Shown here piece by piece: positions 1 through 6,496 of a DNA stretch of 6,980 nucleotides. How positions within the stretch are numbered: the stretch's first letter is position 1; every line of letters begins with the position of its first letter. The stretch spans positions 1-6,980 of the forward strand of contig JAEDDX010000092.1 in the NCBI GenBank assembly GCA_016293615.1. Reading direction: 5' to 3'. Source of the DNA: Acetatifactor sp. GTDB taxonomy: Bacteria > Bacillota > Clostridia > Lachnospirales > Lachnospiraceae. The translations under genes were made by a program, and so were the position numbers. A model generated the notes under the pieces. The model was given only the letters and a program-made list of their open reading frames with translations. It did no database searches and was not told the DNA's origin.

Positions 1-59
1 AGTCTGCATGCAAGACTTCCTGTACAGTTGGCAATCAGAGCTGTGAGAAGATTAAATAA
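1..59 (+). CDS. scfA: SCIFF ribosomal peptide precursor ScfA (3' end only)
   Basis: In the frame whose first full codon is at position 3, the sequence reads SACKTSCTVGNQSCEKIK and then TAA (57-59). This is the characteristic C-terminus of the SCIFF peptide family (six cysteines in about 45 residues). Three of the six cysteines are visible, at codons 9-11, 21-23 and 42-44; the start, leader and first three cysteines lie off the left edge. As I recall from work on the Clostridium thermocellum homologue CteA, the maturase links Cys32 to Thr37. A Cys and a Thr five residues apart are present here (codons 9-11 and 24-26), so the modified core is in view. The gene is immediately upstream of its cognate maturase, which supports the call strongly. 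The function of the mature peptide is not known. Confidence 0.93.
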   Translation, partial: SACKTSCTVGNQSCEKIK

Positions 60-89
60 CATTTACCGGAAGCTAAAGTTAACTGGAGC

Positions 90-115
90 AAGCAGCGATT
101 TTGCGGTCGCTGCTT
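90..115 (+). promoter_or_regulatory. Stem-loop between scfA and scfB, possible attenuator or processing site
   Basis: The arms AAGCAGCGA (90-98) and TCGCTGCTT (107-115) form a perfect 9-bp stem around the 8-base loop TTTTGCGG. It begins 30 bases after the scfA stop. The sequence that follows (ATTCTATG) is not a real U-tract, so I do not call it a full terminator. By inference it could partially terminate transcription or stabilise the short scfA message, which would give more peptide than enzyme. The structure is seen directly; the role is inferred. Confidence 0.45.
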
Positions 116-134
116 ATTCTATGTTGGAAAAGTC

Positions 135-167
135 GACAGTTTTTTATGCCGTGAGACGGAAGCTGTC
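135..167 (+). promoter_or_regulatory. Second nested stem-loop upstream of scfB
   Basis: An outer stem GACAG (135-139) with CTGTC (163-167) encloses an inner hairpin, CCGT (149-152) with ACGG (156-159), around the loop GAG. Six T residues (140-145) lie between the outer and inner left arms. Further on, GGAGTTTTT occurs twice (202-210 and 216-224), 14 bases apart. The region is structured and non-coding. No convincing promoter hexamers were seen. Both stems are short, so chance formation cannot be excluded. Confidence 0.3.
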
Positions 168-239
168 GGGCAGCGGATTTCGGCAATGCTTAGACTTTTT
201 TGGAGTTTTTCTGAGGGAGTTTTTGAGTGAGTGAGATAG

Positions 240-245
240 AAAGGA
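240..245 (+). promoter_or_regulatory. Ribosome binding site deciding the scfB GTG start
   Basis: AAAGGA lies ten bases upstream of GTG 256. The reading frame has a stop (TGA at 232-234) just upstream and no ATG, TTG or other GTG between that stop and 256. GTG 256 is therefore the only conventional start available. Confidence 0.7.
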
Positions 246-255
246 CACTTTTGCA

Positions 256-1656
256 GTGATACACCAATACAAGAGCAACGGATACAATATCGTGATGGAT
301 GTCAACAGCGGCTCCATTCATGTGGTGGATGATATTGTATATGAAATGATTCCCCTGATCGAACCTTTGGTGAGTGAGGGAATCAAGGATGCGGATACCA
401 TCAGGGCGGCAGTTTTGAATCTGGCAAACCTTCCCTATCCCGAGAGTGAGATTACCGAGGCAGTGGACGAGGTGTTGGCGCTTGAGGCTGAAGGGCAGCT
501 GTTCGCACCCGATATTTATGAGAATTATGTATTTGATTTTAAGAAGAGACAGACCGTAGTCAAGGCGCTTTGCCTGCACATTGCCCATGACTGCAACCTC
601 GCCTGCAGATATTGCTTTGCAGAGGAGGGGGAATACCACGGCAGAAGAGCCCTGATGAGTTTTGAAGTCGGTAAGAAGGCGTTGGATTTTCTGGTTGCGA
701 ATTCCGGCAGCCGCGTGAACCTGGAGGTTGACTTCTTCGGCGGAGAACCGCTGATGAACTGGCAGGTGGTCAAGGACCTGGTTGCCTACGGCAGAAGTCT
801 GGAGGGACCCAACAATAAGAAGTTCCGTTTTACGCTGACGACCAACGGTATTCTCTTAAACGACGAAATCCTGGAATTTGCCAACAAAGAGATGGCCAAC
901 ATTGTTTTGAGCATAGACGGACGAAAGGAGATCAATGATATGATGCGCCCCTTCCGCGGCGGACAGGGAAGCTACGATATCATTGTTCCCAAGTTTCAGA
1001 AGGTTGCCGAGAGCAGAGACCAGATGAACTATTATGTGCGCGGTACCTTTACCCACCACAATCTGGATTTTGCTGAGGATGTTCTTCATCTCGCGGACCT
1101 CGGTTTCAAACAGATTTCCGTAGAGCCCGTGGTCGCACAGCCGGAGGACGATTACGCTATCCGGGAAAGCGATCTGCCGAGGCTCAAGGAAGAGTACGAC
1201 AGACTGGCAGCTGAGATGATCAGGCGCCGCAGGGAAGGCAGAAAATTCAATTTCTTCCACTTCATGATTGATCTGGAGGGCGGTCCCTGTGTGGCAAAGC
1301 GTCTGTCGGGCTGCGGTTCCGGAACCGAATATCTCGCGGTCACTCCCTGGGGAGATCTGTATCCCTGCCATCAGTTCGTGGGGAATGAGAAGTTCCTGAT
1401 GGGGAATGTGGACGAAGGCATCACAAGAGAAGACATCAGAGATGAGTTCAAGTGCTGTAATGTCTACGCAAAGGACAAGTGTAAGAAGTGCTTTGCAAAG
1501 TTCTACTGCAGCGGAGGCTGCGCAGCGAATTCCTACAACTTCCACGGCAATATCAACGACGCCTACGATGTGGGCTGTGAGCTGCAGCGTAAGCGGATCG
1601 AATGCGCGATTATGCTGAAGGTGGCCGAGATGGAAGATGCGGCAGAGGAAGAGTAA
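256..1656 (+). CDS. scfB: SCIFF peptide maturase ScfB (radical SAM/SPASM thioether-forming enzyme)
   Basis: This 466-residue protein begins with GTG. Residues 1 to about 90 fit the N-terminal peptide-recognition (RRE, PqqD-like) region of RiPP maturases, an assignment based on position and family knowledge. The radical SAM motif CxxxCxxC is CNLACRYC, with C113, C117 and C120 as ligands of the SAM-binding [4Fe-4S] cluster, followed by the glycine-rich FFGGEPL (160-166). The C-terminal SPASM region carries C345, C353, the Gx4C element ending at C371, then C409-x2-C412-x5-C418-x3-C422 and C441. That is the classic pattern for two auxiliary [4Fe-4S] clusters. Enzymes of this family (CteB, Tte1186) cleave SAM reductively and join a Cys sulfur to the alpha carbon of a Thr in the precursor. 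Length and all key cysteines are intact. It follows scfA and precedes secDF by 56 bases. It acts in the cytosol on an oxygen-sensitive cofactor, which fits an anaerobe. Confidence 0.95.
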   Translation: MIHQYKSNGYNIVMDVNSGSIHVVDDIVYEMIPLIEPLVSEGIKDADTIRAAVLNLANLPYPESEITEAVDEVLALEAEGQLFAPDIYENYVFDFKKRQTVVKALCLHIAHDCNLACRYCFAEEGEYHGRRALMSFEVGKKALDFLVANSGSRVNLEVDFFGGEPLMNWQVVKDLVAYGRSLEGPNNKKFRFTLTTNGILLNDEILEFANKEMANIVLSIDGRKEINDMMRPFRGGQGSYDIIVPKFQKVAESRDQMNYYVRGTFTHHNLDFAEDVLHLADLGFKQISVEPVVAQPEDDYAIRESDLPRLKEEYDRLAAEMIRRRREGRKFNFFHFMIDLEGGPCVAKRLSGCGSGTEYLAVTPWGDLYPCHQFVGNEKFLMGNVDEGITREDIRDEFKCCNVYAKDKCKKCFAKFYCSGGCAANSYNFHGNINDAYDVGCELQRKRIECAIMLKVAEMEDAAEEE

Positions 1657-1661
1657 AGATT

Positions 1662-1677
1662 TGTCCTGAAAAGGACA
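1662..1677 (+). other. Small GAAA-loop hairpin between scfB and secDF
   Basis: TGTCCT (1662-1667) and AGGACA (1672-1677) pair perfectly around the tetraloop GAAA (1668-1671), five bases after the scfB stop. No U-tract follows, so it should not terminate transcription. It could mark an RNA processing or 3'-end-stabilising site in a shared scfB-secDF message. The structure is seen; the role is inferred. Confidence 0.35.
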
Positions 1678-1712
1678 TTAGAATCAGCAATCAAAAGAAA
1701 GGACGAAAGAAC

Positions 1713-3953
1713 ATGAAAAAGAATAAAGCGATCGTAATTATTCTTTGCATCCTGATGCTTCTGGTCGGAGTCACTTACATTGATTTCTTCGGACTGGACG
1801 CGGCAGGAACGGGAAGTGCTTCCGACATCAGCCTGGGTCTTGACCTTGCGGGCGGTGTCAGCATTACTTATCAGGTAGTGGGAGATGAAGCTCCCAGTGC
1901 TACCGACATGAGTGACACCATTGCAAAGCTGCAGAAGCGTGTACTCAACTACAGCACAGAGGCAATTGTTTACCAGGAGGGACTCGATCGAATCAATATC
2001 GAGATCCCCGGCGTAAACGACGCCAACGCCATTCTGAAGGAGCTGGGACGCCCCGGCGCCCTGTATTTTGTCGCTCAGACCGACTCGGAGGGCAATCAGA
2101 ACTATGCCTGGACAGGCAACCAGTATGTGATGTATAAGGAGATCGACGAGCTCCTTGCAGACGGCTCCATCCTGGTGCAGGGTACCGATGTCGCCGATGC
2201 GAGAGCAGCGACCCAGAAGGATTCCCAGATGGGCAATGTGGACTATGTCGTAGATCTGACGATGACGGACGAGGGCAAGGTGAAGTTTGCGGAAGCTACC
2301 AGAAATGCATATACAAAGGGAGAAACCCTTGGTATTTACTATGACGGCGGCATTGTGAGCGCTCCGTCTGTGAAGGCAATCCTGTCAGACGGTAAGGCGC
2401 AGATCAGCGGCCAGGGCTCCTTTGAGGAAGCTGAGAACTTAGCTTCCACCATCCGTATCGGCGGACTGAAGCTGGAGCTGGAAGAGCTGCATTCCAAGGT
2501 GGTAGGTGCGCAGCTGGGTGTGGACGCCATCAACACGAGCTTAAAGGCAGGCGCAATCGGTCTTGGAATCGTTATGGTATTCATGATTGTGGTTTACCTT
2601 CTGCCCGGTTTTGTTTCTGCGATCGCACTGCTTTGCTATACCGCATTGGTCGTACTGCTTCTGAACGGCTTCGATATGACGCTGACTCTGTCCGGTATCG
2701 CCGGAATCATCCTTTCCATCGGTATGGCAGTTGACGCCAACGTAATCATTTTCGCCCGTATCAGAGAAGAACTTGCGACCGGCAAGACCGTGCGCAATGC
2801 AATTAAGATCGGTTTTGACAAGGCGCTGTCCGCAATTGTCGACGGCAATATTACGACCCTGATTGCAGCAGTCGTTCTGCTGGCTCTCGGGCCCGGCTCT
2901 GTCAAGGGCTTTGCGCAGACACTGGCACTCGGTATTGTGCTTTCCATGTTCACTGCCCTTGTAGTTTCCAGATATCTGCTTTACGCCCTGTACGCCATCG
3001 GCCTTAAGAGTGAGAAGCTCTACGGAATCGGAAGAGAGCATAAGGCGCTCAACTTCCTTTCTAAGAAGGGCATCTTCTTCGGGATCTCCGTTGCCCTGAT
3101 CGCAGCAGGCTTCATAGTGATGGGCGTGAACAAGGCTTCCACGGGCGATGCCCTGAATTACAGCCTTGAGTTCAAGGGCGGTACCGCAACCACCGTTACC
3201 TTCAACGAAGCATACAACCTCGAGAGAGCAACCGCAGAGGTCGTTCCTTCCATCGAAAAGATCGTAAACGGTGCAGTTCAGGTTCAGACTGTGCAGGACT
3301 CCAACGAAGTCATCTTCAAGACCTCCACTCTGAATGTGGAAGAGAGAGAAGCTTTGAACGAGATGTTTATGGCGGAGTTTGGCATTGAAGAGGAGAGAAT
3401 CATCTCCGAGACCATCAGTTCCACCATCAGTGATGAGATGAAGTCCGACACTGTCATTGCAGTGACCGTTGCCATCATCTTCATGTTGATCTACATCAGA
3501 ATCCGTTTTAAGGACATTCGCTTCGGCGTCAGCAGTATCGTCGCACTGCTTCACGATGTGCTTGTGGTTCTTGCCTTCTACGCTGTGGCAAAGGTTACCG
3601 TCAGCAACACCTTTGTCGCATGTATGCTGACCATTGTCGGTTACTCCATCAACGCGACAATCGTTATCTTCGACCGTATCCGCGAGAATATGGAGACCAT
3701 GAGCTCTAAGGACGACCTGAAGGATATCGTGAACATAAGTATCACCCAGACAATGTCCAGAAGTATCTTTACTTCCCTGACGACATTTATTATGGTGGCG
3801 GTTCTGTATGTCCTCGGCGTAACCAGCATTCGCGATTTTGCCCTGCCTTTGATGGTTGGCATCATCTGCGGTACCTATTCCTCTATCTGTCTTGCCGGCA
3901 GCATGTGGTATCTGCTGCGCACCAGGATTCAGCCCAAGGCGAAAAAGAACTAG
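1713..3953 (+). CDS. secDF: Fused protein translocase subunit SecDF
   Basis: This 746-residue membrane protein is a SecD-SecF fusion that uses the proton gradient to help pull preproteins through SecYEG. ATG 1713 is chosen because AAAGGA (1698-1703) sits nine bases upstream; the frame is open further upstream, but that stretch overlaps scfB. SecD half: TM1 about 6-26, the motif LGLDLAGG (41-48), a periplasmic P1 region with its conserved end ISGQGSFEEAENLASTIR (231-248), and TM2-TM6 about 278-427, including GMAVDANVIIFARIREE with the proton-path Asp341. SecF half: TM7 about 453-471, the motif SLEFKGG (484-490), a short periplasmic domain to about 578, and TM8-TM12 to about 735, including GYSINATIVIFDRIREN and Arg683. 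Length matches fused SecDFs of about 735-750 residues. Odd point: SecF usually reads SINDT where this protein has SINAT (Ala648). It is probably co-transcribed with scfB and ends just before a strong terminator. Confidence 0.96.
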   Translation: MKKNKAIVIILCILMLLVGVTYIDFFGLDAAGTGSASDISLGLDLAGGVSITYQVVGDEAPSATDMSDTIAKLQKRVLNYSTEAIVYQEGLDRINIEIPGVNDANAILKELGRPGALYFVAQTDSEGNQNYAWTGNQYVMYKEIDELLADGSILVQGTDVADARAATQKDSQMGNVDYVVDLTMTDEGKVKFAEATRNAYTKGETLGIYYDGGIVSAPSVKAILSDGKAQISGQGSFEEAENLASTIRIGGLKLELEELHSKVVGAQLGVDAINTSLKAGAIGLGIVMVFMIVVYLLPGFVSAIALLCYTALVVLLLNGFDMTLTLSGIAGIILSIGMAVDANVIIFARIREELATGKTVRNAIKIGFDKALSAIVDGNITTLIAAVVLLALGPGSVKGFAQTLALGIVLSMFTALVVSRYLLYALYAIGLKSEKLYGIGREHKALNFLSKKGIFFGISVALIAAGFIVMGVNKASTGDALNYSLEFKGGTATTVTFNEAYNLERATAEVVPSIEKIVNGAVQVQTVQDSNEVIFKTSTLNVEEREALNEMFMAEFGIEEERIISETISSTISDEMKSDTVIAVTVAIIFMLIYIRIRFKDIRFGVSSIVALLHDVLVVLAFYAVAKVTVSNTFVACMLTIVGYSINATIVIFDRIRENMETMSSKDDLKDIVNISITQTMSRSIFTSLTTFIMVAVLYVLGVTSIRDFALPLMVGIICGTYSSICLAGSMWYLLRTRIQPKAKKN

Positions 3954-3964
3954 ACCCGGTTTAC

Positions 3965-3998
3965 AAAGGGACAGGCAGCACTGCCTGTCCCTTTTTTT
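3965..3998 (+). terminator. Strong intrinsic terminator after secDF
   Basis: The arms AAAGGGACAGGCAG (3965-3978) and CTGCCTGTCCCTTT (3981-3994) are perfectly complementary over 14 bp, flanking CA. In practice the loop would open to four or more bases. The right arm runs into a tract of seven T residues (3992-3998). It begins 12 bases after the secDF stop and closes the scfA-scfB-secDF block. The A-run on the left arm means it may also work, less well, on the other strand. Confidence 0.93.
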
Positions 3999-4065
3999 CG
4001 GAATTGGAGTGTGTCTGCAACCGGACATGCAGGATCCCGGGTGCGGGGACGCAAAGATTTTTGAT

Positions 4066-4083
4066 GGATACATAGAGGATACA
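4066..4083 (+). promoter_or_regulatory. Direct repeat upstream of the response regulator, candidate operator
   Basis: GGATACA occurs at 4066-4072 and again at 4077-4083, a period of 11 bases or one helical turn. It lies 46 bases before GTG 4130, in the 131-base gap after the secDF terminator that must hold the two-component promoter. OmpR/PhoB-family regulators typically bind tandem half-sites spaced 10-11 bases apart, so this could be an autoregulatory site. No clear -35/-10 pair was identified. A 7-base repeat alone is modest evidence. Confidence 0.35.
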
Positions 4084-4116
4084 CGCAGCGGTTAGGATGG
4101 TCACATCAAAGCAAAT

Positions 4117-4123
4117 GGAGGAG
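4117..4123 (+). promoter_or_regulatory. Strong ribosome binding site deciding the response regulator start
   Basis: GGAGGAG, a near-perfect anti-16S match, ends six bases before GTG 4130. It overlaps the in-frame ATG at 4115. An upstream ATG at 4097 has only AGG directly abutting it and no usable site. The position favours GTG 4130 as the true start. Confidence 0.85.
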
Positions 4124-4129
4124 CAAACG

Positions 4130-4813
4130 GTGTTTACGATTTTACTGGTGGAGGATGATGCACAGATTCGTGAAGTCATCGAAGATTATTTTGCATCCAA
4201 GAGCAATGGAGAGATTGCGGTACATACTGCTGCGGACGGCAACGAAGGGCTGGAAGCGGTGTATGAGCGGGAATATGACCTCTGTATGCTGGATGTGATG
4301 CTACCCGGGGCAGATGGCTTTGAGATCTGCAGAGCACTTCGCCAAAAAAGTATTGTACCGATCATTTTCCTGACGGCCAGAGGGCGTGAGGAGGATGTGC
4401 TCTACGGCTACCATTTGGGGTGTGATGATTATCTTGTAAAACCGTTTTCTCTGGCGGAGCTTTACGCCAAGACGCAGGCGCTGCTTCGGCGTGCCAAGGG
4501 AATGGTGGTGTCTAAGGATATGGTGTGCGGCGATATCGCGCTGAACCCGGCTGATTTCACCGTGAAGGTGTGCGGGGAAGTGGTGGAGCTTGCGCCCAAA
4601 CAGTATGCACTCTTGAAGTACCTGATGGAAAACAAAAATCGTGTGCTTCAGCGGGAGCTGCTGCTTTCCCGCATCTGGGGATATGATTTCGAGGGAAATG
4701 AGCGGGTACTGGACAACCATATCAAGAAGCTGCGTAAGGCGCTGGGCCCTGCGGGCGGTCAGATCAGGACAGTTATCGCACGGGGATACAAGATTTCTGA
4801 GGAGAGAAGGTAA
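4130..4813 (+). CDS. OmpR/PhoB-family two-component response regulator
   Basis: From GTG 4130 the protein is 227 residues, the usual size for this family, and its N-terminus MFTILLVEDD matches receiver domains that begin right at strand beta-1. Starts at 4097 or 4115 would add an 11- or 5-residue tail and lack a good ribosome site. Receiver domain about 2-120: acidic pair D9/D10, phosphoacceptor D55 in LCMLDVMLPG, switch T82 in FLTARG, and conserved K104 in YLVKPF. A winged-helix DNA-binding domain spans about 131-224, with the typical ELAPKQYALLKYLMENKN and DNHIKKLRKAL elements and the terminal RTVIARGYKI wing. All catalytic residues are intact. It lies six bases before the partner kinase and is presumably phosphorylated by it. 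The stimulus and target genes cannot be read from this window. Confidence 0.95.
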   Translation: MFTILLVEDDAQIREVIEDYFASKSNGEIAVHTAADGNEGLEAVYEREYDLCMLDVMLPGADGFEICRALRQKSIVPIIFLTARGREEDVLYGYHLGCDDYLVKPFSLAELYAKTQALLRRAKGMVVSKDMVCGDIALNPADFTVKVCGEVVELAPKQYALLKYLMENKNRVLQRELLLSRIWGYDFEGNERVLDNHIKKLRKALGPAGGQIRTVIARGYKISEERR

Positions 4814-4819
4814 TTGCCG

Positions 4820-6496
4820 ATGAGAAAGAAAAAAGCGTGTGTGTATGGAAGAAGAAAGAGGAGAAGCTTTGGAGGTCTTTTCTTCAGACAGTGGATACTG
4901 GTGATGGCAGTCTGCGGACTGTTTGGGGCCTTGGTGCTGGTGATGTTCACCGACCGGGAGAAAAATCAACAGCGGCAGGAGTTCTCACAGGTTGAGGAAG
5001 CCCGGGTGGGCAATATTCAGAAGATGCCTGCGGAGGATCTCTATCTGCTGGGAGAAAGCCAGCGTTTAAATGGAGCAATCAAAGCGGAGGGCTATGGGAT
5101 TGCCAGCCTGCTGTATGAGACAGATACAAGAGAAGTGTTGGCGGGGTGTGAGGAGCAATTGTTTTTCATCCGCCGCAAAACAGAAAGTAGTCCTTCGAGA
5201 ATCTATTCCTATCCTGTCAGTCAGATACCGGGATGGAAGGAATATCGTGAGCAGGTTTCGAAGCTCGAAAGCGTCGGAAAGGTTCTGTTAGAGGATGTAT
5301 CGATGCCCTATTTCTACCTGTCCGGGGAGGATATTCTGCCGGGACCTATCACCATGACGGTGTCAGAGCTCTCACGCATAAAGTATGAGCTTGCCTGGGG
5401 TGGGGAGATAACGGATAGTATCTTCACCTATTCTATCGAGGAGCCTGCCTCCATTCCGGAGGGGTATGAGAAGGTAATGCTTTCTTCGGAGCCCACCGAG
5501 TTTTTTCAACCTCTTCTGGTTGGGGTTGACGCTGCCAATCCGGAGTTAAAGATCGCTCCCTGGGGGGACGACTCCTTTGCACTGATGCAGGAGGTCTTCC
5601 AAAAGACGGTGGAGACCGGACAGGAAGAGGAGTATTATCTGGAAACCTTTTTTACGGTGACAGAAGTAAGTTTCAGGAGGATGGAACTGTTGGACGGAAG
5701 CAGTGTGATACTGCTCAGTTGTCTGGATTATGATTTCTTGGAAGTCTGGGGAGGAGTTGTCGTGGGCGTAACGGCAGTCACGGTGCTTCTCGGCAGTCTG
5801 ATCGCCTTTGTGACGGCGAAGATCAAATTTGCCGGACTGAAGGCCCAGTATGAGATGGAGGACTATCGCCGGGATCTGATGAATACGTTGGCGCATGACT
5901 TAAAGAGTCCGTTGATGTCTATCTCCGGGTACGCGGAGAATCTGGCGGGGAATCTCATACCGGAAAAGCAGGCTCACTACACAGGTGCCATTCTGGAGAA
6001 TGTGCAGTACATGAACCGGATGATCGAGTCGGTGCTGGAGTTGTCCAAGGTGGAGCAGGGAACTACCCGTCTTAATAAAGAGACTGTGGATATGAAGGCG
6101 TTGCTTGCTAAGGTACAAGAGCGCTATGAAGACAGACTGGCAGCCCGTGAGATCTCCATCCATGTCGAGGGTGCACTGACCTGGCTGGCGGACCGGCGTT
6201 TGATGGAGCAGGTATTTGACAATCTGCTGGACAATGCGGCGAAGTATGCGGATCCGGGTAGCACGGTAGAGGTACAGTTTTCTGACGAGGGGATACAGTT
6301 TTGCAATCCCTGTTCCACAGACTTATCGGGATCCGTGGAGAAGCTGACCGAGCCCTTTGTGGTAGGAAGTGAGAGTCGAAGCGGTAAGACCGGAAGTGGT
6401 CTGGGCCTGGCCATCGTCAAGAATATCTGTGACCTGCACGGCTTCACACTGCAGATTCAATATCAGAACGGCGTATTCAGCGTGGCGATCGGGTAA
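4820..6496 (+). CDS. Membrane sensor histidine kinase with large extracytoplasmic domain
   Basis: The protein is 558 residues from ATG 4820. GGAGAGAAGG (4801-4810) lies nine bases upstream; TTG 4814 is also possible but is only three bases from that site. A basic N-terminus (RKKKACVYGRRKRR) precedes TM1 (about 25-43). A domain of about 265 residues (44-308) lies outside and matches no sensor family I recognise. TM2 is about 309-333. Only about 25 residues separate TM2 from the phosphoacceptor H359 in LAHDLKSPL, so there is no room for a normal HAMP domain. The DHp helix is followed by the HATPase domain: N box NLLDNAAKYA (468-477, N472) and G2 box GSGLGL (525-530). The usual G1 DxGxG motif is absent; the region reads FSDEGIQFCNPCST (487-500). 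The protein ends soon after the last HATPase strand. Pairing with the adjacent regulator follows from the 6-base gap. The ligand is unknown. Confidence 0.93.
   Translation: MRKKKACVYGRRKRRSFGGLFFRQWILVMAVCGLFGALVLVMFTDREKNQQRQEFSQVEEARVGNIQKMPAEDLYLLGESQRLNGAIKAEGYGIASLLYETDTREVLAGCEEQLFFIRRKTESSPSRIYSYPVSQIPGWKEYREQVSKLESVGKVLLEDVSMPYFYLSGEDILPGPITMTVSELSRIKYELAWGGEITDSIFTYSIEEPASIPEGYEKVMLSSEPTEFFQPLLVGVDAANPELKIAPWGDDSFALMQEVFQKTVETGQEEEYYLETFFTVTEVSFRRMELLDGSSVILLSCLDYDFLEVWGGVVVGVTAVTVLLGSLIAFVTAKIKFAGLKAQYEMEDYRRDLMNTLAHDLKSPLMSISGYAENLAGNLIPEKQAHYTGAILENVQYMNRMIESVLELSKVEQGTTRLNKETVDMKALLAKVQERYEDRLAAREISIHVEGALTWLADRRLMEQVFDNLLDNAAKYADPGSTVEVQFSDEGIQFCNPCSTDLSGSVEKLTEPFVVGSESRSGKTGSGLGLAIVKNICDLHGFTLQIQYQNGVFSVAIG

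Noticed and set aside
28..234. 68-residue open frame with TTG start overlapping the scfA tail
   Set aside because: It overlaps scfA out of frame, runs through both hairpins, has no ribosome site and resembles no family.
856..1545. 229-residue minus-strand open frame opposite scfB
   Set aside because: It lies wholly within the well-supported scfB on the other strand and has no recognisable domain.
1602..1712. 37-residue upstream extension of SecDF
   Set aside because: The extension overlaps scfB and is unlike any SecD N-terminus; ATG 1713 has a good ribosome site and directly precedes TM1.
2541..4073. 510-residue open frame on the minus strand opposite secDF
   Set aside because: It is an antisense shadow of a real gene: composition rich in His, Cys, Asp and Gly, no domain, and it crosses the secDF terminator.
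3999..4096. Sigma-A promoter for the two-component operon (for example TTGATG at 4061)
   Set aside because: No -10 hexamer lies at an acceptable distance, so no specific promoter can be supported although one must exist here.
4097..4129. Upstream ATG starts (4097, 4115) for the response regulator
   Set aside because: The strong GGAGGAG site overlaps the ATG at 4115 and is correctly spaced only for GTG 4130, where the receiver fold begins.
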